Shown here piece by piece: positions 9,691-18,136 of a stretch of 64,000 nucleotides of DNA. A program made the position numbers and the translations under genes. Source of the stretch: Tenacibaculum sp. (GTDB lineage: Bacteria > Bacteroidota > Bacteroidia > Flavobacteriales > Flavobacteriaceae). The stretch lies in assembly GCA_022448525.1 (NCBI GenBank), contig JAKVCX010000009.1:1-64000 (forward strand). The letters run 5' to 3'. Positions within the stretch are counted from its first letter, which is position 1. Each line of letters opens with the position of its first letter. The notes beneath the pieces were generated by a model. That model did no database searches. It was not told where the DNA came from and saw only the letters and a list, made by a program, of their open reading frames with translations.

Positions 9691-9971
9691 ATGGAAACTA
9701 CAAAATACACTAAAGATTGTCGTAATACTATAAAAGAATTTCATAAAAAGTGGGATTTTGATAAAGTTAAAAGCATGACCTTAGATAAGTTCGTTTCCGT
9801 AGACGATAAAACAACATTTTGTTATTGGGTGGAAACAGAAACTAGACATGTTGGTAGTATAACAGGTTCTACTTCTATAAAATTGGGAGATACAAACCCA
9901 AAAAAGGTAGGGATATCTCAAAAATTACAAGATTTGAACATGATAAAGAATATGTTTTAACTTCTATCTAG
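9691..9971 (+). pseudogene. Remnant of a restriction-associated ATPase-type N-terminal domain
   Basis: The open frame 9691-9960 gives 89 residues. The first 70 or so (with segments VSVDDKTTFCYWVETETR and GSITGSTSIK) read like the N-terminal domain found in larger restriction-associated proteins, a resemblance from memory. The last 20 residues look unnatural. From about 9903 another frame reads more sensibly (SKITRFEHDKEYV) until a TAG at 9969, suggesting a frameshift followed by truncation. No ATPase domain follows. It could instead be a short intact gene. Its position inside the defence island fits decay of a further defence gene. Confidence 0.5.
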
Positions 9972-10015
9972 GAGATAAAAAACATGTACACTAATTTTAT
10001 AAAGAAGAAATAACG

Positions 10016-10879
10016 ATGAACTACATCAAACCAGAAATAATAAGTTTAAAAAACAGTAAGGAGTTTAACGAAAAATGGCTGCAAGCCAGAATAGAAGAGG
10101 ACCCTGAAATGCTAGGTTTGGGTGAGCTCGAATTTCGTGATACGGAAAAGATTTTAGTAGGCGGAGGAAGACTCGACACAATTTTATATGACCCAGAGGA
10201 TAAAAAGAGATATGAAGTAGAAATTCAGTTAGGTAAAACCGACGAGTCGCACATAATACGAACAATAGAGTATTGGGATTTGGAACGAAAAAAGAATCCA
10301 CAGTATAATCATTGTGCTGTGATTATTGCTGAAGATATCACAAGTAGATTTCTTAATGTTATTTCTCTTTTTAATGGATTTATTCCGCTAATTGCGATTC
10401 AAGTAAAAGCTGTGAAATTTGGAGATAATATCTCGTTGTTTTTTACAAAAGTTTTAGATGAGGTGAAATTTGACTTGTTAGATGAAGATACAGTTGCGGA
10501 GCCTACAGATAAAGTTTATTGGGAGAAAAAAGCCTCAGTGAAATCCGTAAAACTTACGCAGGAAGTATTTAGCAAATTAGGTGAAGTAACTGATGAGTAC
10601 AATTTAAAATATAACAAACACTACATTGGACTGGAGATTAATAATATTGCGAATAATTTTATCTCGTTTGTTCCTAGGAAATCCGTAGTTATATTACACA
10701 TAAAACTAGAGAAATCCGAAGAGGTTGATCAATTACTCGAACATTCAGATTTAGATATATTAACTTATGATAAGTTGTACAGAAACTATCGAGTGCGATT
10801 AAATGAAACCGATTTAAAATCAAATATGAGTTTAATAAAAGATTTGATAATCAAAGCAAAGAACGAGTATAATAGTTAG
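10016..10879 (+). CDS. PD-(D/E)xK-like nuclease family protein with ExQ motif
   Basis: A 287-residue soluble protein. The N-terminal half holds a compact alpha-beta core with GGRLDTILYD (D54) followed by YEVEIQ (E69, Q71), the spacing of a PD-(D/E)xK nuclease active site in which lysine is replaced by glutamine. The following TDESHIIRTIEYWDLER and VIIAEDITSR segments look strongly conserved. The C-terminal half (about 165-287) resembles no catalytic domain I know. It sits between a decayed defence gene and an Mrr enzyme, so a role in DNA restriction is plausible but not shown. Confidence 0.6.
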   Translation: MNYIKPEIISLKNSKEFNEKWLQARIEEDPEMLGLGELEFRDTEKILVGGGRLDTILYDPEDKKRYEVEIQLGKTDESHIIRTIEYWDLERKKNPQYNHCAVIIAEDITSRFLNVISLFNGFIPLIAIQVKAVKFGDNISLFFTKVLDEVKFDLLDEDTVAEPTDKVYWEKKASVKSVKLTQEVFSKLGEVTDEYNLKYNKHYIGLEINNIANNFISFVPRKSVVILHIKLEKSEEVDQLLEHSDLDILTYDKLYRNYRVRLNETDLKSNMSLIKDLIIKAKNEYNS

Positions 10880-10929
10880 TACATTTTTTAGCGATAGAAT
10901 TATTCAAGAACCCCGTTAAATCAATTAAA

Positions 10930-11988
10930 ATGAATAAGAAAAAAGAAGACTTTAAAGTTTGGATGGTGCGTGCAGGTAGAGGTAGTATATATATCGATAA
11001 TTTTATCAATGAGAGTATTATTGCCGTTGGTTGGAATGAAATTGGTAAATTGAATAAAGGTATTGATTATGATGGCTTGAAAGAGAAATTATTTCATGCA
11101 TATCCCGATTGGAGTCAAGGAAAGTTAAATCAATGTACAGGACAAATTTGGCGATTTTTTAATGATTTTAATATTGGAGATAAAGTAATTACTTATGATT
11201 CATCCGCTCGTTCTTACTTTCTTGGAGAAATAAAATCAGATTATTTGTTTGATGAAAACTATATTCAAAACCATTATAGAAAAGTAGAATGGGATGGCAC
11301 TTATATTTATAGAGATGATCTAGAAATATCATCGAAGAATACTTTGGGGGCAATTATGACAGTTTTTGAAGTATCTCTTGAAGTGTATGATGATATTTGC
11401 CACGCACATCCTGGATACCTTACAGATGAAGAAGTTGAGGAATTTAATCAGAGAAGTCTAGAGGCTGAGAAACAAATTAAGGAGCAATATGAAAAAGAAG
11501 CTCTAGAAACTTTAAAAGAAGACGCCGTTGCTAGATCAACAGAGTTTATAAAAGATATTGTTTATAATCTGAATTGGGAAGAAACAGAATTATTAGTTGC
11601 TGGTATATTACGAGGAATGGGTTATAAAACTAGATTAACAAGTAGAGGCTCTGACTTAGGAAGTGATATTATGGCTTCTCCTGATGGATTGGAAATGGTA
11701 GAGCCTATCATAAAAACAGAGGTCAAACATAAAACCAAAAGTAAAGATAAAATTGGCGCTCCAGATTTACGTAATTTTATTGGAGGGTTACGTCCACCAA
11801 CAAGAGGAATTTATGTTTCTACAACTGGGTTTACTAAAGAGGCACAGTATGAAGCAGAACGTGCGAATTTTCAAATTACTTTAGTGGATTTAGATCGCTT
11901 GGTAGATTTAATTGTTGAATATTACGAACAATTAGATACAGAAACTAAGGCTTTGGTACCTTTAAGAAAGATGTATTGGCCAGTTTAA
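10930..11988 (+). CDS. mrr: Mrr-type restriction endonuclease (type IV)
   Basis: Modification-dependent restriction enzyme predicted to cut methylated foreign DNA. The 352-residue protein has an N-terminal domain beginning KVWMVRAGRGS (about 7-160), a charged helical linker, and a C-terminal Mrr catalytic domain (about 215-340) with D246 in GSDLGSDI and E264-x-K266 in KTEVKHK, the PD-(D/E)xK signature. The later GIYVSTTGFTKEAQYEA segment is typical of Mrr domains. It stands 50 bases downstream of the ExQ nuclease gene and could share its transcript. The family is clear; target specificity is unknown. Confidence 0.85.
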   Translation: MNKKKEDFKVWMVRAGRGSIYIDNFINESIIAVGWNEIGKLNKGIDYDGLKEKLFHAYPDWSQGKLNQCTGQIWRFFNDFNIGDKVITYDSSARSYFLGEIKSDYLFDENYIQNHYRKVEWDGTYIYRDDLEISSKNTLGAIMTVFEVSLEVYDDICHAHPGYLTDEEVEEFNQRSLEAEKQIKEQYEKEALETLKEDAVARSTEFIKDIVYNLNWEETELLVAGILRGMGYKTRLTSRGSDLGSDIMASPDGLEMVEPIIKTEVKHKTKSKDKIGAPDLRNFIGGLRPPTRGIYVSTTGFTKEAQYEAERANFQITLVDLDRLVDLIVEYYEQLDTETKALVPLRKMYWPV

Positions 11989-12004
11989 TCTGAAAAGTGC
12001 TATT

Positions 12005-12472
12005 ATGTTTAACCTCTCAGAAGAAAGTAATCCAACTGAAATAGCAAAAGAAGTTGCTAAAAAATATACAGCTAAAGGTTATAAACTTGACTTCACTTTA
12101 GAAAGTTTAGAATTTGAGATTGATAAAATTATAAATAATCCTATTACTTATAAAGAAGAGAAAGATATCGACCTCCTGATAGCGGAATTAACAGTTTACG
12201 TAGGAGAAACTTTTTGCATTCTTTTTAATGCTGATTGTCCAGGTCAATATTTTGAAGGTGGTACAAGAAAAGGGGCTAATTTTTATACTTATTTTATCGA
12301 AAAAAATGGAGAACGTTTTCACCCTTCGCACTTCTTTGAGTACAAACTCCCAATAAAAGATTTTACTAAAAATCAATTTAAAGAGTATTTACATTATAGT
12401 CATGCTACTATTGGAGGAAAGAGAAAGGTTCTTCCTGGTGTATTGCATAAGTTTTTAAAAGATGAATCATAG
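12005..12472 (+). CDS. Unknown 155-residue protein at the end of the defence island
   Basis: I do not recognise this protein. It is soluble, with a charged helical N-terminal half and a C-terminal half rich in aromatic residues, including GQYFEGGTRKGANFYTYF and HATIGGKRKVLPG. It begins 16 bases after the mrr stop codon, so it is probably cotranscribed and may belong to the same defence unit. No signal peptide, membrane segment or known motif was seen. Confidence 0.6.
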   Translation: MFNLSEESNPTEIAKEVAKKYTAKGYKLDFTLESLEFEIDKIINNPITYKEEKDIDLLIAELTVYVGETFCILFNADCPGQYFEGGTRKGANFYTYFIEKNGERFHPSHFFEYKLPIKDFTKNQFKEYLHYSHATIGGKRKVLPGVLHKFLKDES

Positions 12473-12509
12473 TTGCGGATTATCAATTACTTGAATAATA
12501 AACGTTCCT

Positions 12510-12638
12510 GTCAGTTCGAGTGAAATTGATTGGAACAAAGTGGAAAACAGTTTTGTATCGAGAACGAGTTTAGGACTCCCTAACACTTCTCGATACAAAG
12601 TTTAATCGCTAACGCTTTTAAACTTCACTCGAAGTGAC
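12510..12638 (+). repeat. Nested palindromic element, type B, 129 bp, right flank of defence island
   Basis: Ends GTCAGTTCGAGTG and CACTCGAAGTGAC are near-perfect inverted repeats, with an inner TGTATCGAGA/TCTCGATACA pair. It is inverted relative to the element at 1888-2016. Decayed pieces of type A (about 12650-12683) and type B (about 12739-12779) follow. The rest of the gap up to 12869 holds low-complexity AT-rich DNA with no gene. Confidence 0.78.
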
Positions 12639-12869
12639 ATTCTGCTTGTAATGAGGAGATTGCTTCATTTCATTCGCAATGACGAGTGATTTAAACTTCT
12701 AACCTACCAACTTCAAACTTCCGACTCAAAACATCCCTTCTCGATACACGCTTCATTCTTACGCGCACTCGAAGTGACAGGTAATAGCTTCTAACCTTCA
12801 ACTTCAAACTCCCTAACCTCTAATTTGATAACTGATAATTGGTAATTGATTATTGAAAATTCTCCAAAC

Positions 12870-12913
12870 ATGACCGATGTCATAGTATAAAGAAGAATGC
12901 TAGAATACATTTG
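12870..12913 (+). promoter_or_regulatory. CRP/FNR-like box and -7 element of the cco operon
   Basis: The palindrome ATGAC-N4-GTCAT lies at 12870-12883. A Bacteroidetes -7 element, TACATTTG, lies at 12906-12913, exactly 35 bases after the first base of TGAC. With a start site a few bases after the -7 element, the box would sit near -41.5, the classic position of an activating CRP/FNR dimer. The same layout recurs at 19302. Oxygen-responsive activation is inferred. Confidence 0.65.
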
Positions 12914-12936
12914 ATCCGTAATTAAGATTCAACAAC

Positions 12937-13104
12937 ATGGGAGTGATATATGTAATGCTTACGGCCAGTGTAATTGTAGCGATTGTGTTTTTTATCGCCT
13001 TCATTGTAAGCGTGAAAAGAGGACAGTATGACGATACCTACACACCTTCTGTAAGAATGTTGTTCGATGATGAGTTAATCACAGAGAAAACTAACAAAGA
13101 ATAG
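12937..13104 (+). CDS. ccoS: cbb3 oxidase maturation protein CcoS
   Basis: A 55-residue single-span membrane protein needed to insert cofactors into cbb3 oxidase in bacteria where it has been studied. The sequence shows an N-terminal hydrophobic helix (about 3-26) followed by the charged tail VKRGQYDD and SVRMLFDDE typical of CcoS. It lies 19 bases upstream of ccoNO and about 55 bases downstream of the FNR-like box, so it is the first gene of this transcript. In related clusters a copper ATPase gene, ccoI, usually precedes ccoS; here the defence island lies upstream instead. Confidence 0.88.
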   Translation: MGVIYVMLTASVIVAIVFFIAFIVSVKRGQYDDTYTPSVRMLFDDELITEKTNKE

Positions 13105-13123
13105 ATATATAATTCAATTAATT

Positions 13124-15322
13124 ATGGAGATGCAACAATTTTATTACGATAACAAAATCGTGAAAAAATTTATCTACGCAACCTTACTATGGGGAATAGT
13201 CGGGTTTTCAGTAGGATTACTTTTAGCGTTCATGTTTTTATTTCCCAATATTACCGACGGAATTTCCTGGTTAAGTTTTGGTCGCTTGCGTCCGTTACAC
13301 ACCAACGCGGTAATTTTTGCATTTGTAGGAAATGCAATTTATGCGGGAGTGTATTACTCGTTACAGCGCTTGTTAAAAACAAGAATGGCCAGCGACTTGC
13401 TGAGTAACATTAATTTCTGGGGTTGGCAGTTGATTATTGTTGCAGCCGCCATTACATTGCCTTTAGGGTATACAACTTCTAAAGAATACGCAGAGTTAGA
13501 ATGGCCAATTGATATTGCCATTGCTTTAGTATGGGTGGTATTTGGTGTAAACATGATTTGGACGATTTTAAAGCGTCGTCAACGTCACTTATATGTGGCG
13601 ATTTGGTTTTACCTAGCAACCTTTGTTACGGTAGCGGTGTTACACATTTTTAATAGTTTAGAGTTACCTGTAAGCGGATTAAAAAGTTACTCTGTTTATG
13701 CAGGAGTTCAAGATGCATTGGTACAATGGTGGTACGGACATAATGCCGTGGCATTTTTCTTAACAACACCATTTTTAGGATTGATGTATTATTTTGTTCC
13801 GAAAGCTGCTAACAGACCCGTTTACTCGTATCGTTTATCGATTATTCACTTTTGGTCGTTAATTTTCATTTACATCTGGGCAGGTCCACACCACCTATTA
13901 TACACGGCTTTACCAAACTGGGCACAAAACTTAGGTGTGGTATTCTCAATAATGTTAATCGCGCCGTCATGGGGAGGAATGATCAATGGATTACTAACAC
14001 TTCGTGGAACTTGGGATAAAGTACGTCAAGATCCTGTGTTAAAATTCATGGTAGTAGCCATTACAGGGTATGGTATGGCAACCTTTGAAGGTCCGATGTT
14101 ATCCTTAAAAAATGTAAATGCAATTGCACACTTTACCGATTGGATTATTGCACACGTGCACGTTGGAGCGTTAGCTTGGAATGGATTTATGACATTCGGT
14201 ATGATTTATTGGTTAGTACCGAAGTTATTCAAAACAAAATTATTCTCTAGAAAGTTAGCGAACTTCCATTTCTGGATAGGAACTTTAGGAATTGTAATTT
14301 ATACATTACCAATGTACGTAGCGGGATTTGTGCAAGCATTCATGTGGAAACAATTCAATCCTGATGGAACATTAACTTATGGAAACTTCTTAGAAACAGT
14401 TCAAGAAATTGTACCAATGTACTGGATCCGTGCCATCGGAGGAAGTTTATACATAGTTGGTGCTATTGTAATGTTATATAACATCGTAAAAACAGTAAAA
14501 AGAGGAGAAGAGGTTACAGATGATTTAGCAGAAGCGGCTCCATTAACAAAAGTTTCAAAATACAGAACAAAAGGAGAAACTTGGCATACTTGGTTAGAGC
14601 GTAAGCCAATCAAATTAACCATCTACGCAACGATAGCGATTCTTATTGGAGGATTGATTCAGATTGTCCCTACACTAATGGTCAAGTCTAACATTCCATA
14701 TATCGAGGAAGTAAAACCATACAGTGCTTTAGAATTAGAAGGTAGAGATATTTACATCTCAAACGGATGTGTATCGTGTCACTCACAAATGATTCGTCCG
14801 TTTAGAAGTGAGGTAGAACGTTATGGTGAATATTCTAAGGCAGGAGAATTTGTGTACGATCATCCATTCTTATGGGGAAGTAAACGAACTGGACCGGATT
14901 TACATCGTATTGGAGGAAAGTACAACGACAACTGGCACTTTAATCATATGTACGATCCACAAAGTACTTCGCCAGGATCTATCATGCCGGCTTATCAATG
15001 GATTATCAAGAACAAGTTAGATAAATCGCAAACAGAAGCAAAAATGCGTGCGATGGTAAAACTAGGTGTTCCTTATACGGATGAAGACATTGCCAATGCG
15101 CAAAAGAGTATGGATGAGCAAGGAATGCAAATTCAGCAGAACTTATACAACGATCCTGACTTTGTTCAGAATTACGAAGAAAGTAAAAAGTATGCCGAGC
15201 AAAATGGATTGCCTTTCGTGGAAATGAAAGACAGAGAGATTGTAGCACTGATTGCCTATATCCAAAGATTAGGTGTAGATATTAAAGTAAAGGACGTTAA
15301 GGATAAACTTTCAAAAAAATAG
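13124..15322 (+). CDS. ccoN: Fused cbb3-type cytochrome c oxidase subunits I and II (CcoNO)
   Basis: Catalytic core of the high-affinity terminal oxidase that reduces oxygen to water in the inner membrane. The 732-residue protein has about twelve membrane helices of CcoN with haem and copper histidines (HTNAVIFAFVGN, QWWYGHNAVAFFL, GPHHLLY, IAHVHVGALAW), then a further helix and a CcoO domain with one haem c site at C549-C552-H553 (CVSCH). The N-O fusion is common in Bacteroidetes. It heads the structural genes and is followed after four bases by ccoQ. Confidence 0.95.
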   Translation: MEMQQFYYDNKIVKKFIYATLLWGIVGFSVGLLLAFMFLFPNITDGISWLSFGRLRPLHTNAVIFAFVGNAIYAGVYYSLQRLLKTRMASDLLSNINFWGWQLIIVAAAITLPLGYTTSKEYAELEWPIDIAIALVWVVFGVNMIWTILKRRQRHLYVAIWFYLATFVTVAVLHIFNSLELPVSGLKSYSVYAGVQDALVQWWYGHNAVAFFLTTPFLGLMYYFVPKAANRPVYSYRLSIIHFWSLIFIYIWAGPHHLLYTALPNWAQNLGVVFSIMLIAPSWGGMINGLLTLRGTWDKVRQDPVLKFMVVAITGYGMATFEGPMLSLKNVNAIAHFTDWIIAHVHVGALAWNGFMTFGMIYWLVPKLFKTKLFSRKLANFHFWIGTLGIVIYTLPMYVAGFVQAFMWKQFNPDGTLTYGNFLETVQEIVPMYWIRAIGGSLYIVGAIVMLYNIVKTVKRGEEVTDDLAEAAPLTKVSKYRTKGETWHTWLERKPIKLTIYATIAILIGGLIQIVPTLMVKSNIPYIEEVKPYSALELEGRDIYISNGCVSCHSQMIRPFRSEVERYGEYSKAGEFVYDHPFLWGSKRTGPDLHRIGGKYNDNWHFNHMYDPQSTSPGSIMPAYQWIIKNKLDKSQTEAKMRAMVKLGVPYTDEDIANAQKSMDEQGMQIQQNLYNDPDFVQNYEESKKYAEQNGLPFVEMKDREIVALIAYIQRLGVDIKVKDVKDKLSKK

Positions 15323-15326
15323 AACG

Positions 15327-15494
15327 ATGTTAAAATTTGTAAAGAATCATTTAGAGAGTATTACAGGAATAGAGATTTATCCAATCATTTCCTTAACCAT
15401 ATTTTTCACCTTTTTCGTGTTGCTGTTCTGGTGGGTAGCAACGGCAAAGAAAGAGTATATCAATAAAGTAAGCAATTTACCATTAGACAATTAA
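15327..15494 (+). CDS. ccoQ: CcoQ-like small subunit of cbb3 oxidase
   Basis: A 55-residue protein with one membrane helix (about 17-40, ending FFVLLFWWVATAKKEYI). Size, position between ccoNO and ccoP and topology match CcoQ, which stabilises the oxidase complex. Sequence conservation in this family is low, so context carries much of the call. It starts four bases after the ccoNO stop codon, indicating tight coupling. Confidence 0.82.
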   Translation: MLKFVKNHLESITGIEIYPIISLTIFFTFFVLLFWWVATAKKEYINKVSNLPLDN

Positions 15495-15504
15495 ACCGTT
15501 AATC

Positions 15505-16371
15505 ATGAAAAGAATTTTTCAATCGATACTATATATTGTATTTGTTTTTGTGAGCTTCTGGGCGATCATAAAAGCAGTACTAGCCTACGAAAATCCGTTC
15601 AGTTTATATGAAAATCCATTAGTGTGGACGCTAATCGTATTGTTCGGTTTAGTAGTATTAGCCAAAGAATATTTCAGTGTTACCATGCAGAAGATAGCAG
15701 AAGAGCTTAAAATGGAGAAAGACGGAATTGTTCCGGAAGAAATTGATGAATGGGCTTGGGCTAAAAAGTTATACAAACGCTTTACCAGATCTCGTGATAT
15801 CGAGGAAGAAGAAGAGATCATTTTAGATCATAACTACGATGGAATTAAAGAGTTGGATAATGTATTGCCACCTTGGTGGGTGTATTTATTCTACGCAACC
15901 ATTGTATTTGGTGTGGTGTATTTAATTCGTTTCCATATCGCAGGAGGCGATACTCCAGAGATGGAATATGAAAAAGCCATGGCAAAAGCTAAATATGAAA
16001 TGGAGCAGTACAAAGAAAAAACACCGAATGCTTTTGATATTGAAAGCGTGGCTTTATTAACAGAAAGTTCTGACTTACAAAGAGGAAAAGCTGTTTTTAA
16101 CCTAAATTGTGCTTCTTGTCATATTCGTGACGGAGGAGGAGGTATTGGTCCGAATTTAACCGATGAACATTGGATTCTAGGTGGAGGATTTAAAAATGTC
16201 TTCAATACTATTTACAAAGGAGGTAGAGACGGAAAAGGTATGGTAGCTTGGAAAGGTGTATTAAAACCACAAGACATTCAAAAAGTTGCGAGTTATGTAA
16301 TCTCTTTAGGAGGAACAACTCCGGCAAAACCTAAAAAACCACAAGGAGAAATCTGGACTGGAGAGGAATAA
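15505..16371 (+). CDS. ccoP: cbb3 oxidase subunit III, cytochrome c (CcoP)
   Basis: Membrane-anchored cytochrome c that passes electrons to CcoO and CcoN. The 288-residue protein has two N-terminal membrane helices (about 7-30 and 34-55), an acidic loop, a third helix near PPWWVYLFYATIVFGVVY, and a periplasmic cytochrome domain with one haem site C202-C205-H206 (CASCH). Proteobacterial CcoP carries two haem sites; only one is present here, which I believe is usual in this phylum. Two palindromic elements follow before ccoG. Confidence 0.92.
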   Translation: MKRIFQSILYIVFVFVSFWAIIKAVLAYENPFSLYENPLVWTLIVLFGLVVLAKEYFSVTMQKIAEELKMEKDGIVPEEIDEWAWAKKLYKRFTRSRDIEEEEEIILDHNYDGIKELDNVLPPWWVYLFYATIVFGVVYLIRFHIAGGDTPEMEYEKAMAKAKYEMEQYKEKTPNAFDIESVALLTESSDLQRGKAVFNLNCASCHIRDGGGGIGPNLTDEHWILGGGFKNVFNTIYKGGRDGKGMVAWKGVLKPQDIQKVASYVISLGGTTPAKPKKPQGEIWTGEE

Positions 16372-16387
16372 TAAAATAATCGAGATT

Positions 16388-16510
16388 GTCACTTCGAGTG
16401 TTTTACTGAAAAATAACGTTTTACGTGAATAACTTAGGTAAAATGATTGAGCCGTGTAGGGAGATTTAAAAAAGCTTGAAATAATTCTGTATAGAATCAC
16501 TCGGCCTGAC
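16388..16510 (+). repeat. Type B palindromic element, diverged, between ccoP and ccoG
   Basis: The ends GTCACTTCGAGTG (16388-16400) and CACTCGGCCTGAC (16498-16510) form the outer inverted repeat; the interior differs from the two flanking elements of the defence island. It may end or weaken the ccoNOQP transcript (inference). Confidence 0.6.
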
Positions 16511-16529
16511 AGAATTACGAAAATCAATA

Positions 16530-16643
16530 AAAAAGATTACTTCATTCGGTATCCCGAATTCGTAATGACAGAGATAAATGAAATACGTCATTGCGAGGAA
16601 GGTTATGTTGAATTTATTACAACATCAATAACGAAGCAATCTT
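16530..16643. repeat. Two type A half-elements, one with inserted hairpin
   Basis: A right half ending CGTAATGAC (to 16569) is followed by a left half starting GTCATTGCGAGGAA at 16587. The left half carries an insert with inverted-repeat character (ATGTTG and CAACAT arms) between GAGGAA and ACGAAG, the same insertion point as in the copies at 1761 and 5419. No gene lies between 16372 and 16699. Confidence 0.6.
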
Positions 16644-16699
16644 AAAAAGCATAAAAGAATAATAGTTAACTGTAATAATTAGTTTTTAATAGGTAACAG

Positions 16700-18121
16700 A
16701 TGGAAACACCCGAGGGAGAACAATTCAGAGATAGTATTGGGACTATAGACAAGGAAGGTAAACGTGCTTGGGTGTTTCCTAAAAAGCCAAAAGGGAAATA
16801 TTACAAGTATAGAGGATATGTAAGCTATGCCTTATTATTGTTCCTTTTTATTTCTCCGTTTATTAAGATAAAAGGAAATCAGTTTTTATTATTCAATGTA
16901 CTAGAACGAAAGTTTGTAGTTTTCGGTTATCCGTTTTGGCCACAAGATTTTCATTTGGTGGTCATATCCATGATTATCGGTGTTGTATTTATCACGCTGT
17001 TTACAGTAGTATTTGGTCGGGTTTTCTGCGGATGGATTTGTCCGCAAACTATTTTCTTAGAAATGGTTTTCAGAAAGATTGAATATTGGATTGAAGGCGA
17101 TCGTGGGAAACAGATCCGTTTATCAAAACAACCATGGAACGCTGAGAAAATTAAAAAGCGTTTATTAAAATGGTTCGTCTTTTTCGTAATCTCTTTTTTA
17201 ATCGCAAATGTATTCTTGGCTTATATCATTGGAAGTGATAAACTGTTATTATACATTCAAAACGGACCGTTCAATCATGTGTCAACGTTTATTGCTTTAT
17301 TGATTTTTACAGGAGTATTCTATTTTGTTTTTGCTTGGTTTAGAGAACAAGTATGCATTATTGCTTGTCCCTATGGAAGATTACAAGGTGTATTACTCGA
17401 TAATCAATCCGTTGTTGTTGCATACGATTACAAGCGAGGAGAAAAAGAAAAAGGTAGAGCAAAATTTAATAAGAAAGAAGACAGAGCAGCTTCAGGAAAA
17501 GGAGATTGTATTGATTGTAAACAATGCGTACATGTTTGTCCTACCGGAATTGATATTCGAAATGGAACTCAATTAGAATGTATTAATTGTACAGCCTGTA
17601 TTGATGAATGTGATACCATGATGGAAAACGTGGGATATCCAAAAGGGTTGATTCGTTTTGCAAGTATTGATAACATCGAGAAGAAAACATCTTTCAAGTT
17701 CACAGCACGTATGAAAGGATATGCAGCCGTTCTTACCATTTTATTTGGTGTGCTAATTGGAATGTTATTCTTAAGAAACGATGTAGAAGCAAAAATATTC
17801 AGATTGCCAGGTCAATTATACGAACGCAAAGACAATGGAATCATTAGTAATGTTTATTCCTATAAAATTGTCAATAAAACAACAGAAGAGATTGGTGATA
17901 TCTCCTACAAGTTGTTATCACACGACGGAAAGATTGAAGTAGTAACACATCAAACGTTTGGAGTTCCAAAGCAAGGTATGGCAGAAGGTTCTTTATTTAT
18001 TGAATTGCACCAATCTCAATTAAAGAAAGACAAAGTAAAACTCACAGTCGGAGTTTATAGTAAGGATAAGTTGATAGAAACAACAACCACAAATTTCCTC
18101 GGACCGAGAAAGTTTTGGTAA
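16700..18121 (+). CDS. ccoG: cbb3 oxidase accessory ferredoxin-type protein CcoG (RdxA/FixG)
   Basis: Membrane iron-sulfur protein implicated in copper delivery for assembly of cbb3 oxidase. The 473-residue product has about five membrane helices, FCGWICPQTIFLEMVFR near 111-127, and two 4Fe-4S cysteine clusters: CxxCxxCxxxCP (C270, C273, C276, C280) and CxxCxxCxxxC (C294, C297, C300, C304). The C-terminal periplasmic domain is immunoglobulin-like. It follows the repeat-filled gap after ccoP and precedes ccoH by 15 bases. Confidence 0.93.
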   Translation: METPEGEQFRDSIGTIDKEGKRAWVFPKKPKGKYYKYRGYVSYALLLFLFISPFIKIKGNQFLLFNVLERKFVVFGYPFWPQDFHLVVISMIIGVVFITLFTVVFGRVFCGWICPQTIFLEMVFRKIEYWIEGDRGKQIRLSKQPWNAEKIKKRLLKWFVFFVISFLIANVFLAYIIGSDKLLLYIQNGPFNHVSTFIALLIFTGVFYFVFAWFREQVCIIACPYGRLQGVLLDNQSVVVAYDYKRGEKEKGRAKFNKKEDRAASGKGDCIDCKQCVHVCPTGIDIRNGTQLECINCTACIDECDTMMENVGYPKGLIRFASIDNIEKKTSFKFTARMKGYAAVLTILFGVLIGMLFLRNDVEAKIFRLPGQLYERKDNGIISNVYSYKIVNKTTEEIGDISYKLLSHDGKIEVVTHQTFGVPKQGMAEGSLFIELHQSQLKKDKVKLTVGVYSKDKLIETTTTNFLGPRKFW

Positions 18122-18136
18122 TAAAAAAGAAGTAAG

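Noticed and set aside
15505..16371. CcoP as truncated because only one haem site is present
   Set aside because: The reading frame is intact and single-haem CcoP appears usual for this phylum.
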